Source: an uncultured Jannaschia sp. (GTDB lineage Bacteria > Pseudomonadota > Alphaproteobacteria > Rhodobacterales > Rhodobacteraceae). Taken from it: a stretch of DNA of 7,824 bases. Every line of letters starts with the position of its first letter. Position 1 is the first letter of the stretch. The position numbers and the translations under genes were made by a program. Positions 6,785 through 7,824 of this stretch are shown one piece after another. The notes under the pieces were generated by a model. It was not told where the DNA came from, did not search any database, and worked only from the letters and a program-made list of their open reading frames with translations. The stretch is from contig CALFSY010000133.1 in NCBI GenBank assembly GCA_937916365.1, positions 1 through 7,824 of the forward strand, written 5' to 3'.

Positions 6785-7723
6785 TTATTTTTCCGGCAAA
6801 GGAATGAATTCACGATTGTCATTTGGCGGGAGTTGAAACCGCCCGTGTTCCCAATCACCCGCGCGCCAGGCTTCTTTCGCATCTTCTATGCGCTCTTTAG
6901 AAGAGGCGACGAAATTCCACCAGATGTAACGTGGGCCCTCTAATGTTTCGCCCCCCAATAACATCACCCGCGCGCCTTGTTCGCCTGCGGTCATGGAAAC
7001 CTTGTCACCCGGTCGAAACACCATCATTTGCCCGGCTTCAAACACCCGTCCCCCGATGTCGACCGCCCCTTGCACGATATAGGCGCCGCGGTCTTCGTGA
7101 TCGTCGGGCATGGGCAACTTTGCCCCTGGCTGTAATATGGCATCGGCATAAAACATGTCCGAGGCTGTTTTAACCGGTGCGTGGCTGCCGTATGCACTAC
7201 CTAAAATTAGGCGCAGCGTTTTACCCTCGCCCTCCATCATCGGAAGATCGGGTTTTGCCGCGTGCGCAAAGGCCGGTGCGATATCTTCAGCATCTTTAGG
7301 TAGGGCAATCCAGGTTTGGATGCCAAATATGCTATAGGGGTTTTTCAACATATCGCCATCGACACGTTCGGAATGGGTAATCCCATGGCCCGCCGTCATC
7401 AGGTTTACCGCCCCCGGTTCGATCCACTGATCGCTGCCTAAACTATCACGGTGATGAAATTTGCCTTTGTAAAGGTAGGTCACAGTGGCCAAACCAATGT
7501 GGGGATGCGGGCGCACATCAATGCTTTGGCCCGTCAGAAATTCCGCAGGCCCCATTTGATCGAAAAATATGAAAGGCCCCACCATTTGGCGACTTGGGGC
7601 AGGCAGCGCGCGGCGTACCTCAAAATCGCCCAGGTCACGGGCACGGGGAATGATAACAGTATCAATCGCGTCGACGGCATCCCCCGTCGGGCAATCGGGA
7701 TCAAGGGCGGGATTCCAGCTCAT
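6785..7723 (-). CDS. Pirin family protein
   Basis: This is a cytoplasmic protein of the cupin superfamily with two beta-barrel domains, 312 residues, at the usual bacterial length. The N-terminal cupin carries the metal site: H73 and H75 in RPHPHIGL (71-78), and H117 and E119 in TAGHGITHSE (110-119). These correspond to the three-His one-Glu iron site known from human pirin. The C-terminal pirin domain spans roughly residues 175-290 and includes GGETLEGPRYIWWNFVASS (257-275). Family members have been reported as quercetin dioxygenases, redox-sensing transcription cofactors or enzyme partners; the role of this one cannot be chosen from sequence. The ATG at 7723 has GGAGG eight bases upstream. 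No close upstream gene is visible in the last 101 bases of the window. A 150-bp spacer with a large inverted repeat separates it from the transporter gene downstream. Confidence 0.95.
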   Translation of the reverse strand: MSWNPALDPDCPTGDAVDAIDTVIIPRARDLGDFEVRRALPAPSRQMVGPFIFFDQMGPAEFLTGQSIDVRPHPHIGLATVTYLYKGKFHHRDSLGSDQWIEPGAVNLMTAGHGITHSERVDGDMLKNPYSIFGIQTWIALPKDAEDIAPAFAHAAKPDLPMMEGEGKTLRLILGSAYGSHAPVKTASDMFYADAILQPGAKLPMPDDHEDRGAYIVQGAVDIGGRVFEAGQMMVFRPGDKVSMTAGEQGARVMLLGGETLEGPRYIWWNFVASSKERIEDAKEAWRAGDWEHGRFQLPPNDNREFIPLPEK

Positions 7724-7824
7724 TTCAACAACCTCCGAGGTATAAAATTTTCTATCATGTTATTTAGGGTGTTGGACGCGCGCGCACATTAGGCAAAATC
7801 GCACGGTAACCACGCATCACTGAA

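Overview
The window looks like ordinary chromosomal core sequence from an alphaproteobacterium, most likely a marine member of the Rhodobacterales (Roseobacter-like). The reasons are the COX15-type heme A synthase, the alphaproteobacterial style of UbiA and RsmE, the DUF1624 and M32 peptidase genes beside ctaA, and the moderate GC content. This placement is inferred from protein character only. I see no insertion sequences, CRISPR array, phage genes or other mobile elements.

Layout from left to right. A ubiquinone gene, ubiA (minus), and an rRNA methyltransferase gene, rsmE (plus), are transcribed divergently with only 12 bp between their start codons. rsmE converges on a minus-strand block read right to left: a DUF1624/HGSNAT-type membrane acyltransferase, then ctaA (heme A synthase), then an M32 carboxypeptidase whose ribosome binding site lies inside the last codons of ctaA. 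Upstream of that block is a tRNA-Asp(GTC) gene on the same strand with encoded CCA. Further right is a DMT/EamA transporter gene split by a frameshift in a run of eight G residues. A 150-bp spacer with a striking 64-nt inverted repeat follows, then a complete pirin gene near the right edge.

Functionally, ubiA and ctaA both serve aerobic respiration (ubiquinone, and heme A for aa3-type cytochrome oxidase). RsmE modifies 16S rRNA and tRNA-Asp serves translation. The peptidase, the acyltransferase, the transporter and pirin have no specific substrate assignable from sequence.

No new multi-gene system is evident. The points most worth checking are the G8 frameshift (sequencing error, decayed gene or switchable tract), the 64-nt inverted repeat between pirin and the transporter gene, and the compressed ubiA/rsmE start region, where rsmE may be leaderless.
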